Part shown: positions 19,612 through 27,313 of the stretch, piece by piece
Position numbering within the stretch: position 1 is the stretch's first letter
Layout: each line of letters starts with the position of its first letter
Source of the DNA: Bacillota bacterium
Lineage (GTDB): Bacteria > Bacillota > Clostridia > Acetivibrionales > DTU013
NCBI GenBank assembly: GCA_023411575.1
Contig: JAEYOP010000067.1
Coordinates: forward strand, 1 to 64,000
DNA: 64,000 bases
Reading direction: 5' to 3'
Program-made: the position numbers and the translations under genes
The notes under the pieces: model-generated
The model's input: the letters and a program-made list of their open reading frames with translations, nothing else
Told to the model about the DNA's origin: nothing
Databases searched by the model: none

Positions 19612-20772
19612 CTATTCCAAAGCCTGTTCCAGATCGGCAATGATGTCCTCCACCGCTTCGATGCCCACGGAAAGCCGCAGCAGCGTGTCGGTTACGCCGA
19701 TCCTCTCCCGGATTTCCTCCGGTATGGCCGCGTGGGTCTGCACCACCGGATAGGTGATCAGGCTTTCCACCCCGCCCAGGCTCTCGGCAAAAATGATCAC
19801 CTGGACCTTTTCCAGCACCTTCTCCACCATGCCCCTGTCCGCGACATGGAAGGAAATCATGGCGCCGAAGCCGGAGGTCTGGGCCTTCGATATCTCATAG
19901 CCTTCGTGTCCGGGCAGCCCGACATAATTGACCTTCGAAACCTTCTGGTGGCCGGAAAGCCATTCGGCAATTTTCAAGGCGTTTTCCTGCTGCTTTTCGA
20001 GGCGGATCCCCAGTGTCTTGATTCCCCTCAGGATAAGCCAGCTGTCGAATGGCGCAAGGACGGCGCCTTCCGATTTCTGGACCAGCTTCAGCCTTTCCGC
20101 CAGTTCCTCGTCGTCAGTAACGATCAGGCCTGCCAGGGTATCGTTGTGCCCGCCCAGGTATTTCGTCCCGCTGTGGAGCACCATGTCGGCGCCAAGCTCC
20201 AGGGGCCTCTGGAAATAGGGCGTCAGGAACGTGTTGTCAACGATGAACAGCATGCCCGCGCTTTTGGAAAGCTCCGAGATTCTGCGAAGGTCGGCCACCT
20301 TCATCATGGGGTTAGAGGGCGTTTCAACGAAAGCCGCCCTGCTGTTCGGCCGGATGGCGCTTTCCACATCGCGGATATTGCTCGTATCCACATAGGAAAA
20401 CTCTATGCCGTATTTCTTATAGACCTCTTCAAACAACCGGTAAGTACCGCCGTAAAGGTCGTCCGATACGATAATATGCTCTCCCGGCGCGAAAAGGGCA
20501 AGTATGGTGGATACCGCCGCCATTCCGCTGGAAAAGGCAAAGCCGAACCGGCCGCCCTCCAGGTTTGCGACCGTGTTCTCAAGCTCCTCCCTCGTGGGGT
20601 TCTGGAGGCGCGAATAGTCGTAGCCGGTGGTCTGATAAAGGCCCGGATGCCTGAAGGTCGCGCTCTGGTAGATCGGGAAGCTGACCGCTCCCGTCTGCGG
20701 GTCATAGCCTTTACAGCCATGTACCACGGTGGTGCCTATCTTTTTCTGCGACGCATTCCCAATGTTGATCAT
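19612..20772 (-). CDS. Cys/Met-metabolism PLP enzyme, copy A
   Basis: 386 aa, same fold family as its downstream neighbour but clearly diverged from it. It has YDYSRLQNPTREELE, FSSGMAAVSTILALF, ETPSNPMMKVADL and the PLP lysine in LHSGTKYLGGHNDT. The opening with KIGTTVVHGCKGYDPQTGAVSFP and the AESLGGVESLITYP segment are typical of cystathionine gamma-synthase/beta-lyase-like enzymes of Firmicutes. The gene lies 5 bp after metY and 11 bp before copy B, so all three are surely one transcript. Precise reaction not assignable from sequence. Confidence 0.88.
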   Translation of the reverse strand: MINIGNASQKKIGTTVVHGCKGYDPQTGAVSFPIYQSATFRHPGLYQTTGYDYSRLQNPTREELENTVANLEGGRFGFAFSSGMAAVSTILALFAPGEHIIVSDDLYGGTYRLFEEVYKKYGIEFSYVDTSNIRDVESAIRPNSRAAFVETPSNPMMKVADLRRISELSKSAGMLFIVDNTFLTPYFQRPLELGADMVLHSGTKYLGGHNDTLAGLIVTDDEELAERLKLVQKSEGAVLAPFDSWLILRGIKTLGIRLEKQQENALKIAEWLSGHQKVSKVNYVGLPGHEGYEISKAQTSGFGAMISFHVADRGMVEKVLEKVQVIIFAESLGGVESLITYPVVQTHAAIPEEIRERIGVTDTLLRLSVGIEAVEDIIADLEQALE

Positions 20773-20777
20773 CCTTC

Positions 20778-22064
20778 CTATACCGTCTTTTTCAACGCCT
20801 GATCCAGATCGTAAATCAAATCCTCCGCGTCTTCGATTCCGATGGAAAGCCGGATCTGGTCCGGTGTCACGCCGGCGGCCTTCTGATCCTCTTCCGTCAG
20901 CTGCGAATGGGTGGTGGAGGCAGGATGGATCACGAGGGATTTGGCGTCGGCCACATTTGCCAGCAGAGAGAACAATTCCAGGCTTTCAATGAATTTCTTC
21001 GCCGCTGCGAAACCGCCCTTCACTCCGAATGTGAAAATGGAGCCGGCTCCCTTCGGGAAATACTTCTGCGCAAGATCGTAGTACTTGTTTTCCTTGATGC
21101 CCGGATAGTTTACCCAGGACACCTGGGGATGATTCAACAGGAAGTCCACGACCCGGTTCGTGTTCGAAACATGTCTTTCCACCCTGAGCGAGAGGGTTTC
21201 AAGACCCTGGATGAAAAGGAAGGAGTTGAACGGGCTCAAAGCCGCGCCGGTATCCCTCAGCAACTGTACCCTTGCCTTCAGGATATAGGCGAGAGGTCCC
21301 AGGGCCTCGGCGTATTTCAAGCCGTGATAGCTGGGATCCGGCTCGGTGAAGCCGGGAAACCTTCCGCTGGCCGCATAATCAAATTTGCCGGCATCGACAA
21401 TAACGCCGCCGATGGACGTGCCGTGTCCCCCGATGAACTTGGTGGCCGAATGAACGACGATGTCCGCGCCGAACTCAATGGGCCGGATCAGGTAAGGGGT
21501 GCCGAAGGTATTGTCGATGATGAGCGGCAGGCCGTTTTCATGGGCAATCTTTGCAACGGCTTCGATATCGATGATATTGATCCCCGGATTTCCGATGGAT
21601 TCGATAAAGACCGCTTTTGTTTTCCCGTTGATGGCCTTCCGGAAGTTCTCCGGATCATCCGGATTTACAAATACAGTATGGATGCCAAGTTTCGGCAGCG
21701 TGTTGGCAAAAAGATTATAGGTGCCTCCGTAAAGCGTACTGGCTGAAACGATCTCATCCCCGCTGCCGGCAATGTTCAGGATCGAATAGGTAATGGCGGC
21801 CGAGCCCGACGCAACGGCCAAAGCGCCTATCCCTCCTTCGAGTGCTGCGATCCTCTGCTCGAATACATCGCTGGTCGGATTCATGATCCTCGTGTAGATA
21901 TTGCCGAATTCCTTCAGGGCAAACAGATTGGAAGCGTGCTCGGTATCATTGAAAACATAAGAGGTCGTCTGGTAAATCGGAACTGCCCTGGAGTTTGTCG
22001 TCGGGTCCGCCTTCTGGCCCGCATGTACCTGTAAGGTGTCAAACTTCAATTTTCTTTCACTCAT
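20778..22064 (-). CDS. metY: O-acetylhomoserine sulfhydrylase
   Basis: PLP enzyme joining O-acetylhomoserine to sulfide or methanethiol, giving homocysteine or methionine directly. 428 aa from the ATG at 22064, which has AAAGGGG upstream; longer than the two following paralogues, as expected for MetY. The family opening KFDTLQVHAGQKADPTTNSRAVP, YTRIMNPTSDVFEQR, VASGSAAITYSILN and the PLP lysine in VHSATKFIGGHGTSIGG are all present, with the MetY-specific insertion around FPGFTEPDPSYHGL. Use of methanethiol is the natural link to the nitrogenase-like operon in this island. A likely CymR-type operator lies in the 61 bp upstream. Confidence 0.93.
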   Translation of the reverse strand: MSERKLKFDTLQVHAGQKADPTTNSRAVPIYQTTSYVFNDTEHASNLFALKEFGNIYTRIMNPTSDVFEQRIAALEGGIGALAVASGSAAITYSILNIAGSGDEIVSASTLYGGTYNLFANTLPKLGIHTVFVNPDDPENFRKAINGKTKAVFIESIGNPGINIIDIEAVAKIAHENGLPLIIDNTFGTPYLIRPIEFGADIVVHSATKFIGGHGTSIGGVIVDAGKFDYAASGRFPGFTEPDPSYHGLKYAEALGPLAYILKARVQLLRDTGAALSPFNSFLFIQGLETLSLRVERHVSNTNRVVDFLLNHPQVSWVNYPGIKENKYYDLAQKYFPKGAGSIFTFGVKGGFAAAKKFIESLELFSLLANVADAKSLVIHPASTTHSQLTEEDQKAAGVTPDQIRLSIGIEDAEDLIYDLDQALKKTV

Positions 22065-22093
22065 CGCAAAATCCCCTTTCAATTATTATATTT

Positions 22094-22109
22094 CCTATAC
22101 TATTAGTCG
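22094..22109 (-). promoter_or_regulatory. Candidate CymR-type operator before metY
   Basis: The plus strand reads CCTATACTATTAGTCGTG between rrf2 and metY, a weaker match to the TATATGTTTAnTCGG motif found at stronger promoters in the island. A TATAAT just upstream on the minus strand could be a secondary promoter. Confidence 0.4.
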
Positions 22110-22125
22110 TGTTTTTATGAAAAAA

Positions 22126-22572
22126 TTATATATAGTACATGATCTCCTCAATTCCATTCATCCTGCGGTAGTTGTCCGCCAGATCCTCCAGGGTGACGGA
22201 ATCTACGAGGTCATTCAGCGCCTCGTTCATCCGGTCCCACACATTCACCTTTATACAATGCTGTATGGTGGTTTCATTGCCGCCGCTTTCCGCATTCTCG
22301 TCAATAACGGTAAGGGGGCCTTCCAGAGCTCTCAAAATGCGGCCGACCTTGATATCCGCCGAAGGCTCGGACAGGATGTAGCCGCCCTGGGCGCCCTTTA
22401 CGCTTTTGACCAGCCCGGATTTTTTCAAAGCCGAAAAGACCTGCTCCAGATAATTTGTCGATATGCCCTGTCTGTCCGCAATGCTGTAAAGGGCAACCTG
22501 CTCTCCCTTGGAATATACGGCAAGATCCACCATTGCCCTGAGTCCGTACCGGCCTTTCGTTGAGAACTTCAT
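22126..22572 (-). CDS. cymR: Rrf2-family regulator, CymR-like
   Basis: 148-aa winged-helix repressor. The opening MKFSTKGRYGLRAMVDLAVY, the recognition region GISTNYLEQVFSALKKSGLVKSVKGAQGGY and the long dimer helix at the end are standard for Rrf2. The three cysteines that hold an Fe-S cluster in IscR/NsrR are absent (only one Cys, in TIQHCIKV), as in CymR, the cysteine-metabolism repressor that works with CysK. It heads the unit with metY and two PLP enzymes, and its own promoter carries the repeated motif, so autoregulation is likely. The symbol is by family and context; no experiment is implied. Confidence 0.82.
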   Translation of the reverse strand: MKFSTKGRYGLRAMVDLAVYSKGEQVALYSIADRQGISTNYLEQVFSALKKSGLVKSVKGAQGGYILSEPSADIKVGRILRALEGPLTVIDENAESGGNETTIQHCIKVNVWDRMNEALNDLVDSVTLEDLADNYRRMNGIEEIMYYI

Positions 22573-22590
22573 TTGTTCACCTTCTTTATC

Positions 22591-22642
22591 CCGACTAAAC
22601 TTATATGTTTTATATTATAAATTCAGGAAATCATCTTGTCAA
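22591..22642 (-). promoter_or_regulatory. Consensus promoter and operator of the cymR-like gene
   Basis: On the minus strand TTGACA (22637-22642), 17 bp, TATAAT (22614-22619): a perfect sigma-A promoter. Immediately after it lies CATATAAGTTTAGTCGG (22591-22607), the regulon motif, placed where a bound repressor would block transcription. Confidence 0.8.
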
Positions 22643-22649
22643 TATGTTT

Positions 22650-23102
22650 TCAGATATAATATTCCACTTCGTTGTTTTGCGCCTGATTCTCGCCGTGGCA
22701 CCGCACCAAATCCTCGATGGTGACCGAATTGGCAACGTCGTTCATCGTATTCATGATGCTCTCCCAGAATACCCTCGTGGCGCAGCTTTTGAACCGCGCG
22801 CAGGTATTTTCCTCCGCTTCGGCCACGCAGGCTACCGGGGCCAGGGGTCCCTCCAGCGCGGTCAGCACTTCTCCCACCGTGATTTCGGAAGGCTCCCTCG
22901 AAAGAACGTATCCGCCCTGGGCGCCCCTTATGCTGTCAACGATCCCCGCCCGCCGGAGAACCAGGAAAATCTGAAGGATATAGGCTTCGGATATATTGCA
23001 CCGCTCGGAAATATTTTTCAGATTTTCGTGTCCCTGTCCGGCATGGATTGCCAGGTCCACAATCGCTTCCAACCCATACCGGCCCTTTGTTGAAATTTTC
23101 AT
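22650..23102 (-). CDS. Rrf2-family regulator with three cysteines (Fe-S type)
   Basis: 150-aa Rrf2 protein starting at the ATG at 23102 (MKISTKGRYGLEAIVDLAIH, with TTGGAGG upstream). The winged helix reads NISEAYILQIFLVLRRAGIVDSIRGAQGGYVL. Unlike its neighbour it has three Cys in the pattern C-x8-C-x5-C (ACVAEAEENTCARFKSCATR), the place where IscR, NsrR and RsrR bind an Fe-S cluster. It may therefore sense oxygen, NO, redox state or Fe-S status. It ends 77 bp before the CymR-like gene and is transcribed in the same direction. A foldback repeat lies about 30 bp upstream of its start. Confidence 0.85.
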   Translation of the reverse strand: MKISTKGRYGLEAIVDLAIHAGQGHENLKNISERCNISEAYILQIFLVLRRAGIVDSIRGAQGGYVLSREPSEITVGEVLTALEGPLAPVACVAEAEENTCARFKSCATRVFWESIMNTMNDVANSVTIEDLVRCHGENQAQNNEVEYYI

Positions 23103-23133
23103 TCCAATGCCTCCAAGTATATATATGGTAGTT

Positions 23134-23293
23134 AGGGATGACCGAATCATAAAAACGGATTCTGGAGCGAGGGATTTTTCGTCCTTACAAGGCGGAGGAC
23201 GGCGCAATAATTGGTTTTATTGCAACGGACGACAACGAAGTAAGGGCGGAAAATAACCGCTCCGGAACCGGAATTTATGATTCGGTCATCCCT
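23134..23293. repeat. 160-bp foldback (MITE-like) palindrome
   Basis: The ends AGGGATGACCGAATCATAAA (23134-23153) and its exact reverse complement (23274-23293) enclose an interior that is itself imperfectly self-complementary (GGAGCGAGG against AACCGCTCC, TTCGTCCTTAC against GTAAGGGCGGAA). The whole 160 bp can fold into one long hairpin. No protein is encoded. It sits between the rrf2 and mtaB genes, which are transcribed away from each other. Confidence 0.75.
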
Positions 23294-23412
23294 TATAGCT
23301 TATCACTTCTATTAAAGTTGTACAAGCCTCCTGAAGATTATATACGATTATTGTTATAGGTATACTCATATTCAAAAGGAATTCCTATTTTTCAAAATAA
23401 ACTACAAGAAAG

Positions 23413-23434
23413 ATTGTACCGCCACCGGTACAAT
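23413..23434. promoter_or_regulatory. Inverted repeat before mtaB
   Basis: ATTGTACC (23413-23420) and GGTACAAT (23427-23434) separated by six bases, 60 bp before the mtaB start. The form suits a dimeric regulator site. No regulator is assigned. Confidence 0.4.
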
Positions 23435-23496
23435 AAAATTAACTCAATGCGATGGTGCCAGCACAAAAACTTAATTAATCGAAAGGCGATGCGACT

Positions 23497-24882
23497 ATGA
23501 GCTATAAAAAGTATGAAAGTCTAGCCTATGCCAATACGGACGAATTCATTTACGGGTGCTCCAAAAAACCGGTTTACTGCAAAAACGGCATGGTTATCGG
23601 AGGCGGAACCCTGTACCCGGAGCTGAACTTCACCCTGCCCCCCATGACCATTTCCCAGGAAACCATGCCCGAGGTGATCAAGCAGTACCGGGAAATCATC
23701 GAGGACGCCTGCAAGAGGGCAAAAGAGCTGTTTGTTCCGGCTTTTGTCGCGGAAATCGAGCTCCTGCCGCCGACCACCTACCAGCCCGCCTGGGGGATCG
23801 AAATTACGAAAACGGTCCGGGACATCATGGCGGAATACGAAGCGAAGCACGGACTGAAAAGCGTGGTCCGCATCACCCCCGTCGATATCCGGGAAGACAG
23901 GAAATCGCCCCATATGTGGAGGGGCAGCCACTGGGACGCCATCATGGAAACCTTTGAAGGCTGCGCAAAGGCGGGCGCCGAGCTGCTGGCCATCGAGTCC
24001 ATCGGCGGCAAGGACATGCACGACGATGCCGTGATGTTCTGCGAGATCGACAAATCCCTTTTTTCACTGGGAATACTGGGTGCTCGCGATATGTCCGTCC
24101 TCTGGAAGGAAATCAAAAGGATCGCTGACGCGACAGGCACCATTGCCGCCGGAGATTCCGCCTGCGGCTTTGCCAATACGGCCATGGTCCTGGCGGACAG
24201 GGGCCTTGTTCCCAAGGTCTTTGCCGCCGTCGTACGGGTCATTTCCGCCGTTCGGAGCCTCGTTGCGATAGAAGAAGGCGCCGTAGGCCCTCACAAGGAT
24301 TGCGGCTACGAAGGCGTATACGTGAAAGCCATCACCGGCACGCCCATCTCCATGGAGGGGAAATCCAGCGCCTGCGCTCATCTGAGCCCCCTGGGGAATA
24401 TCGCGGCGTGCGTGACGGATCTGTGGAGCAACGAGTCCGTGCAAAACATCAAGCTCCTGGGCGGTATGGCTCCAACCGTATCCATGGAGCAGCTTGCCTA
24501 TGATTGCAGACTCATGAACACGGCCGCCCTGGACGGAAAAGAAAATGCCCTTCGGATGAGGGACTGGCTGAGCGAATCGGACAGCAGGTTCGACCCGCAG
24601 GCATACGTTCTCAGGCCCGATGTGGTCATCGACATTTCAAGGAAGATCATCGAGGAAGATACTCCTTTCCGGCGTTCCAAGGTCGCCGCCTTTGCCGCAA
24701 TCGATACCCTTCGCCGGGCGATCGAAGGCAAAAAGGTTCACATCGACGAACGGGAGGCCGTCTGGCTGGACACCATGGAAGGCCAGCTGGAAGAGGTGCC
24801 GGACGACGAAGAACAATTCATCGCCGAAATGCTGGAAAGAGACACGTCAGGCAAGCTGGACCCGTCAAAATACGATTTGTAG
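23497..24882 (+). CDS. mtaB: Methanol:corrinoid methyltransferase-like protein
   Basis: 461 aa, closely matching the length and motifs of MtaB, the zinc enzyme moving a methyl group from methanol to a corrinoid protein. Zinc ligands of the family are in place: Glu in LLAIESIGGKD (residue 167), Cys223 in AGDSACGFANT and Cys269 in VGPHKDCGYEG; the ITGTPISMEGKSSACAH segment is also conserved. No corrinoid protein (mtaC) or MtaA/MtvA partner lies nearby, and the surroundings concern sulfur. The true substrate could be another small methyl compound. It stands alone between a foldback element and a terminator. Family sure, substrate not. Confidence 0.88.
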   Translation: MSYKKYESLAYANTDEFIYGCSKKPVYCKNGMVIGGGTLYPELNFTLPPMTISQETMPEVIKQYREIIEDACKRAKELFVPAFVAEIELLPPTTYQPAWGIEITKTVRDIMAEYEAKHGLKSVVRITPVDIREDRKSPHMWRGSHWDAIMETFEGCAKAGAELLAIESIGGKDMHDDAVMFCEIDKSLFSLGILGARDMSVLWKEIKRIADATGTIAAGDSACGFANTAMVLADRGLVPKVFAAVVRVISAVRSLVAIEEGAVGPHKDCGYEGVYVKAITGTPISMEGKSSACAHLSPLGNIAACVTDLWSNESVQNIKLLGGMAPTVSMEQLAYDCRLMNTAALDGKENALRMRDWLSESDSRFDPQAYVLRPDVVIDISRKIIEEDTPFRRSKVAAFAAIDTLRRAIEGKKVHIDEREAVWLDTMEGQLEEVPDDEEQFIAEMLERDTSGKLDPSKYDL

Positions 24883-24920
24883 GAAAACGCGCGTGTCCGC
24901 ACTGTAAGAACGCACATCAT

Positions 24921-24972
24921 AAGGGGCTGTCTTTAAAATCAGAAAAAACTGATTTTGGGATGGTCCCTTTTT
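24921..24972 (+). terminator. Terminator after mtaB
   Basis: Inner 8-bp stem AAAATCAG/CTGATTTT (24935-24942, 24949-24956) within an outer AAGGG/CCCTT pairing, ending in TTTTTT. It lies 39 bp after the mtaB stop. Confidence 0.8.
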
Positions 24973-25031
24973 CTTGGCATGGTAAATTCAAATAGCAAAG
25001 CATGCATACTATTGCGAAAAAGTTTATAGGA

Positions 25032-25664
25032 TTAGAAGTGAATAAGCCCTATGTGCTCAAGCAATATTTTCAGACCTATTAATATCAATATGATACCGCC
25101 GGCAAGCTCCGCTTTTGATTTGAACTTAGTGCCGAACGCATTGCCTATTTTTACACCAGCCATAGATAGAACGAGCGTGATAATGCCGATGAAGGAAATT
25201 GCCGGAATAATATTAACCTGGAGAAAGGCGAATGATACCCCTACCGCCAGGGCGTCAATACTCGTTGCCAGAGCAAGGGGAAGCATTTTTGCAGGTTTTA
25301 GAGAGGCTTCTTCCACGTCGGGACGTCTCCCTCCTGGACATTCCCTATCGGTGCATGTTTCAACAGGACATTCCCTATCGGTACAACCCTCTTTTTTGAA
25401 ACTCTCAATCGCCATTTTTACCCCGATAAAGGCCAGAAGCACAAAAGCAATCCAATGGTCGAAACGAGCAATCCCCTCAGAAAACTGTGAGCCGACAAGG
25501 TATCCTATTAATGGCATGGCAGCTTGGAAAAATCCAAAATACAGTCCGACGATCAATGCTTTCTTAAAGCTTGCTTTTTGCATGGACAATCCATGACAGA
25601 CAGCAACAGCAAATGCGTCCATTGAAAGACCGATTGCGATGAGGAGTAGTTCTAATGTACCCAT
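25032..25664 (-). CDS. mntP: Manganese efflux pump MntP
   Basis: Six-helix membrane exporter of Mn(II), 210 aa from the ATG at 25664 (MGTLELLLIAIGLSMDAFAV, with AGGAGG upstream). The two internal repeats each carry the acidic signature: SMDAFAV in helix 1 and SIDALAVGVSFAF in helix 4. The loop between the halves holds a duplicated ten-residue unit (CTDREC repeated), encoded by a 30-bp tandem duplication and adding four Cys. The gene is preceded by a manganese riboswitch. This and the next genes to 27.9 kb are more AT-rich than the nif-like region, so they may have joined the island separately. Confidence 0.92.
   Translation of the reverse strand: MGTLELLLIAIGLSMDAFAVAVCHGLSMQKASFKKALIVGLYFGFFQAAMPLIGYLVGSQFSEGIARFDHWIAFVLLAFIGVKMAIESFKKEGCTDRECPVETCTDRECPGGRRPDVEEASLKPAKMLPLALATSIDALAVGVSFAFLQVNIIPAISFIGIITLVLSMAGVKIGNAFGTKFKSKAELAGGIILILIGLKILLEHIGLIHF
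25336..25382. repeat. 30-bp-period duplication inside mntP
   Basis: GGACATTCCCTATCGGT occurs at 25336-25352 and again at 25366-25382. It keeps the frame and produces two CTDREC units in the cytosolic loop. Confidence 0.85.
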
Positions 25665-25698
25665 TTTCGACCTCCTATGTGTTGTAAAAAATCGCAAT

Positions 25699-25740
25699 GA
25701 AAAAGCTCAGGTACTACTTTTTCAGCATATACCTGAGCTT
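25699..25740 (-). terminator. Intrinsic terminator in the mntP leader
   Basis: Eleven-base stem AAGCTCAGGTA/TACCTGAGCTT (25703-25713, 25730-25740) with a T run on the minus strand, between the aptamer and the mntP start. It is the likely switching hairpin of the riboswitch. Confidence 0.8.
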
Positions 25741-25769
25741 AATTGATAAAATTAAAGGCCATGTATAGC

Positions 25770-25885
25770 TGTAAAAGTTATACATGAGTCTCGTTTTTTA
25801 AGACAAGCCAGACCATGAACGGTCAGCATGTTGACTTGTCACGCCAGAGGCGCTAACTACTCCCTCACGAGCTTATTCAAGATTT
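25770..25885 (-). promoter_or_regulatory. yybP-ykoY manganese riboswitch
   Basis: The minus-strand leader has GAGGGAGTAG, the paired GACAAGTC...GGCTTGTC arms around CAACATGCTGACC, and CGAGACT, the conserved blocks of the Mn(II)-sensing yybP-ykoY aptamer. A terminator hairpin follows, and the regulated gene is mntP, a usual partner. Limits are approximate. Confidence 0.85.
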
Positions 25886-26073
25886 TTATTTTACCACGTG
25901 ATAATGTAATTGTCAAATAAGCCTGCACGGATTCACGATGTGAAAGTAAGTTCTGTAACCGAAAAAAATAACAAGTGCGGGGGATTTTTGCGTTTATTGC
26001 GACTACCATAGTGACCGCCTGTTGGCGATACAAAAGGAGTGAATTGAATTACGGTGAATAAGGAGGTTTTTCA

Positions 26074-26484
26074 ATGACAGGGAATAAAATTGCAGCAAAT
26101 TTACTTGGGCTGTTGGTGCTTGTGTCATTTATGCTTGTTGGGTGCGGTGGGATTACCAACACGGTTCAAACATGCATTTTGTCAAATGAACAATATGCCG
26201 AAAAGGACCTGCTCGAAAGCGCAGAGCAGCCGGAGAGCGTCGAAGTCGGTCAAGCCGTTTATGCGAGTGTCAATTTTATTGAATCGCCTTTGGGCATGGA
26301 ATATACCGCAAGGTGGTATATGGACGGCAGCGAGGTTAAAAACGAAACGAAAGAAACAACAATAGACAAAAGCTGCATCATCCTCTTTGCACTGGAAGCC
26401 GATAAGGTAATTGCGGGAAAGTTAAAGTTTGAAATTGTATATAAGGATGATGTATTGTTTTCAAAGGAATTGTCCGTTGAGTGA
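26074..26484 (+). CDS. Small lipoprotein in the ECF sigma operon
   Basis: 136 aa with a lipoprotein signal (hydrophobic LLGLLVLVSFMLVGC, lipid Cys at about residue 24). The mature part, about 110 residues, looks like one beta-rich domain (VGQAVYASVNF, GMEYTARWYMDGSEV, AGKLKFEIVYKD), the layout of small extracellular Ig-like domains. AAGGAGG precedes the ATG. It lies 9 bp before the ECF sigma gene, so it may be a surface sensor or target of that module. Family not recognised. Confidence 0.7.
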   Translation: MTGNKIAANLLGLLVLVSFMLVGCGGITNTVQTCILSNEQYAEKDLLESAEQPESVEVGQAVYASVNFIESPLGMEYTARWYMDGSEVKNETKETTIDKSCIILFALEADKVIAGKLKFEIVYKDDVLFSKELSVE

Positions 26485-26493
26485 GGGATACTT

Positions 26494-27036
26494 ATGAGGG
26501 CACGGGAAACAGATAAGGAGCAACAATATATAACAGCATACAACGCTTATGTTGACGAGGTATACCGGTTTATCTATGCACGTTCCGGCTTCGCTCCCGC
26601 CGTGGCCGAGGACATCACCCAGGACATTTTCCTTGATGTTCTCAAAGGAATGGATAAGTTTAAAGGCTTATGTTCCGAACGCACCTGGGTTTTTCGGATC
26701 GCGCGCAACAAATTGAACGATTTTTTCCGCAAGCAGTACAGCCAAAGGCTTGAGGTCTGTGAAATCGACGAGGCAGAACCGCTTGCCGACCGGGAGCAAA
26801 CCATGGATTGGCAGATGGAAAAATCCTTTCAGAATCAATCTGTCCGTGAATGCCTTACCAAACTGCCGGCCCATTATCGAATGGCCCTATTGATGAAATA
26901 TGTGGATGGTAAAAGCGTTAAGCAAATTGCAGAGATAGCCAACAAGACGCCCAAGGCCACAGAGAGAATGCTGCAAAGAGCCAGAAGCGCATTTATCAAA
27001 GAATACCAGTTGTCCAAGGAAAGGGAGGAATGCTGA
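26494..27036 (+). CDS. ECF-type RNA polymerase sigma factor
   Basis: 180 aa with the two ECF regions: sigma-2 (YNAYVDEVYRFIYARSG, AEDITQDIFLDVLKGMDKF, RTWVFRIARNKLNDFFRK) and sigma-4 (LPAHYRMALLMKYVDGKSVKQIAEI, TPKATERMLQRARSAF). It directs polymerase to a small regulon on a surface signal. The next gene starts one base after its stop and encodes a small single-helix membrane protein, the expected position for an anti-sigma factor. The target promoters are unknown; TGTAACCG near 25958 upstream of the operon may be an autoregulated -35, stated as a guess. Confidence 0.88.
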   Translation: MRARETDKEQQYITAYNAYVDEVYRFIYARSGFAPAVAEDITQDIFLDVLKGMDKFKGLCSERTWVFRIARNKLNDFFRKQYSQRLEVCEIDEAEPLADREQTMDWQMEKSFQNQSVRECLTKLPAHYRMALLMKYVDGKSVKQIAEIANKTPKATERMLQRARSAFIKEYQLSKEREEC

Positions 27037-27037
27037 T

Positions 27038-27310
27038 ATGAAGAAAAAACAGGACCCGTTCGAGGGTATATTTGATGGCTTGCAGGACAATTCGTCCCCC
27101 ACGGACGAACAAAAGCAGAAAATGCTGGACTATGTCCTATCGGGAAGCGATAGGCTGCAAGAAAAATCCGTTTGGGAAAAAATATTCCGGTGGATTGCCG
27201 ACTACCCCTGGAGGTTTGCGTTTGGCGCTGCGGCCGCACAAGCCGTAGTGTGTACCTCGTTATTCGGGACGGGATATACAAACCTGTTTCTGCGCATGTT
27301 TGGAGGTTGA
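27038..27310 (+). CDS. Small membrane protein, putative anti-sigma factor
   Basis: 90 aa: a polar N-terminal half (KKKQDPFEGIFDGLQDNSSP, then SPTDEQKQKMLDYVL) and one hydrophobic helix at about residues 62-85 (FAFGAAAAQAVVCTSLF). A cytosolic N-terminus on one membrane helix, encoded one base after an ECF sigma gene, fits an anti-sigma factor. No zinc-type HxxxCxxC motif is visible, so it would be of another kind. Confidence 0.6.
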   Translation: MKKKQDPFEGIFDGLQDNSSPTDEQKQKMLDYVLSGSDRLQEKSVWEKIFRWIADYPWRFAFGAAAAQAVVCTSLFGTGYTNLFLRMFGG

Positions 27311-27313
27311 GAT

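Noticed and set aside
18464..20772. Recent tandem duplication of one PLP enzyme
   Set aside because: The two proteins differ at most positions outside the active-site motifs, so they are old paralogues.
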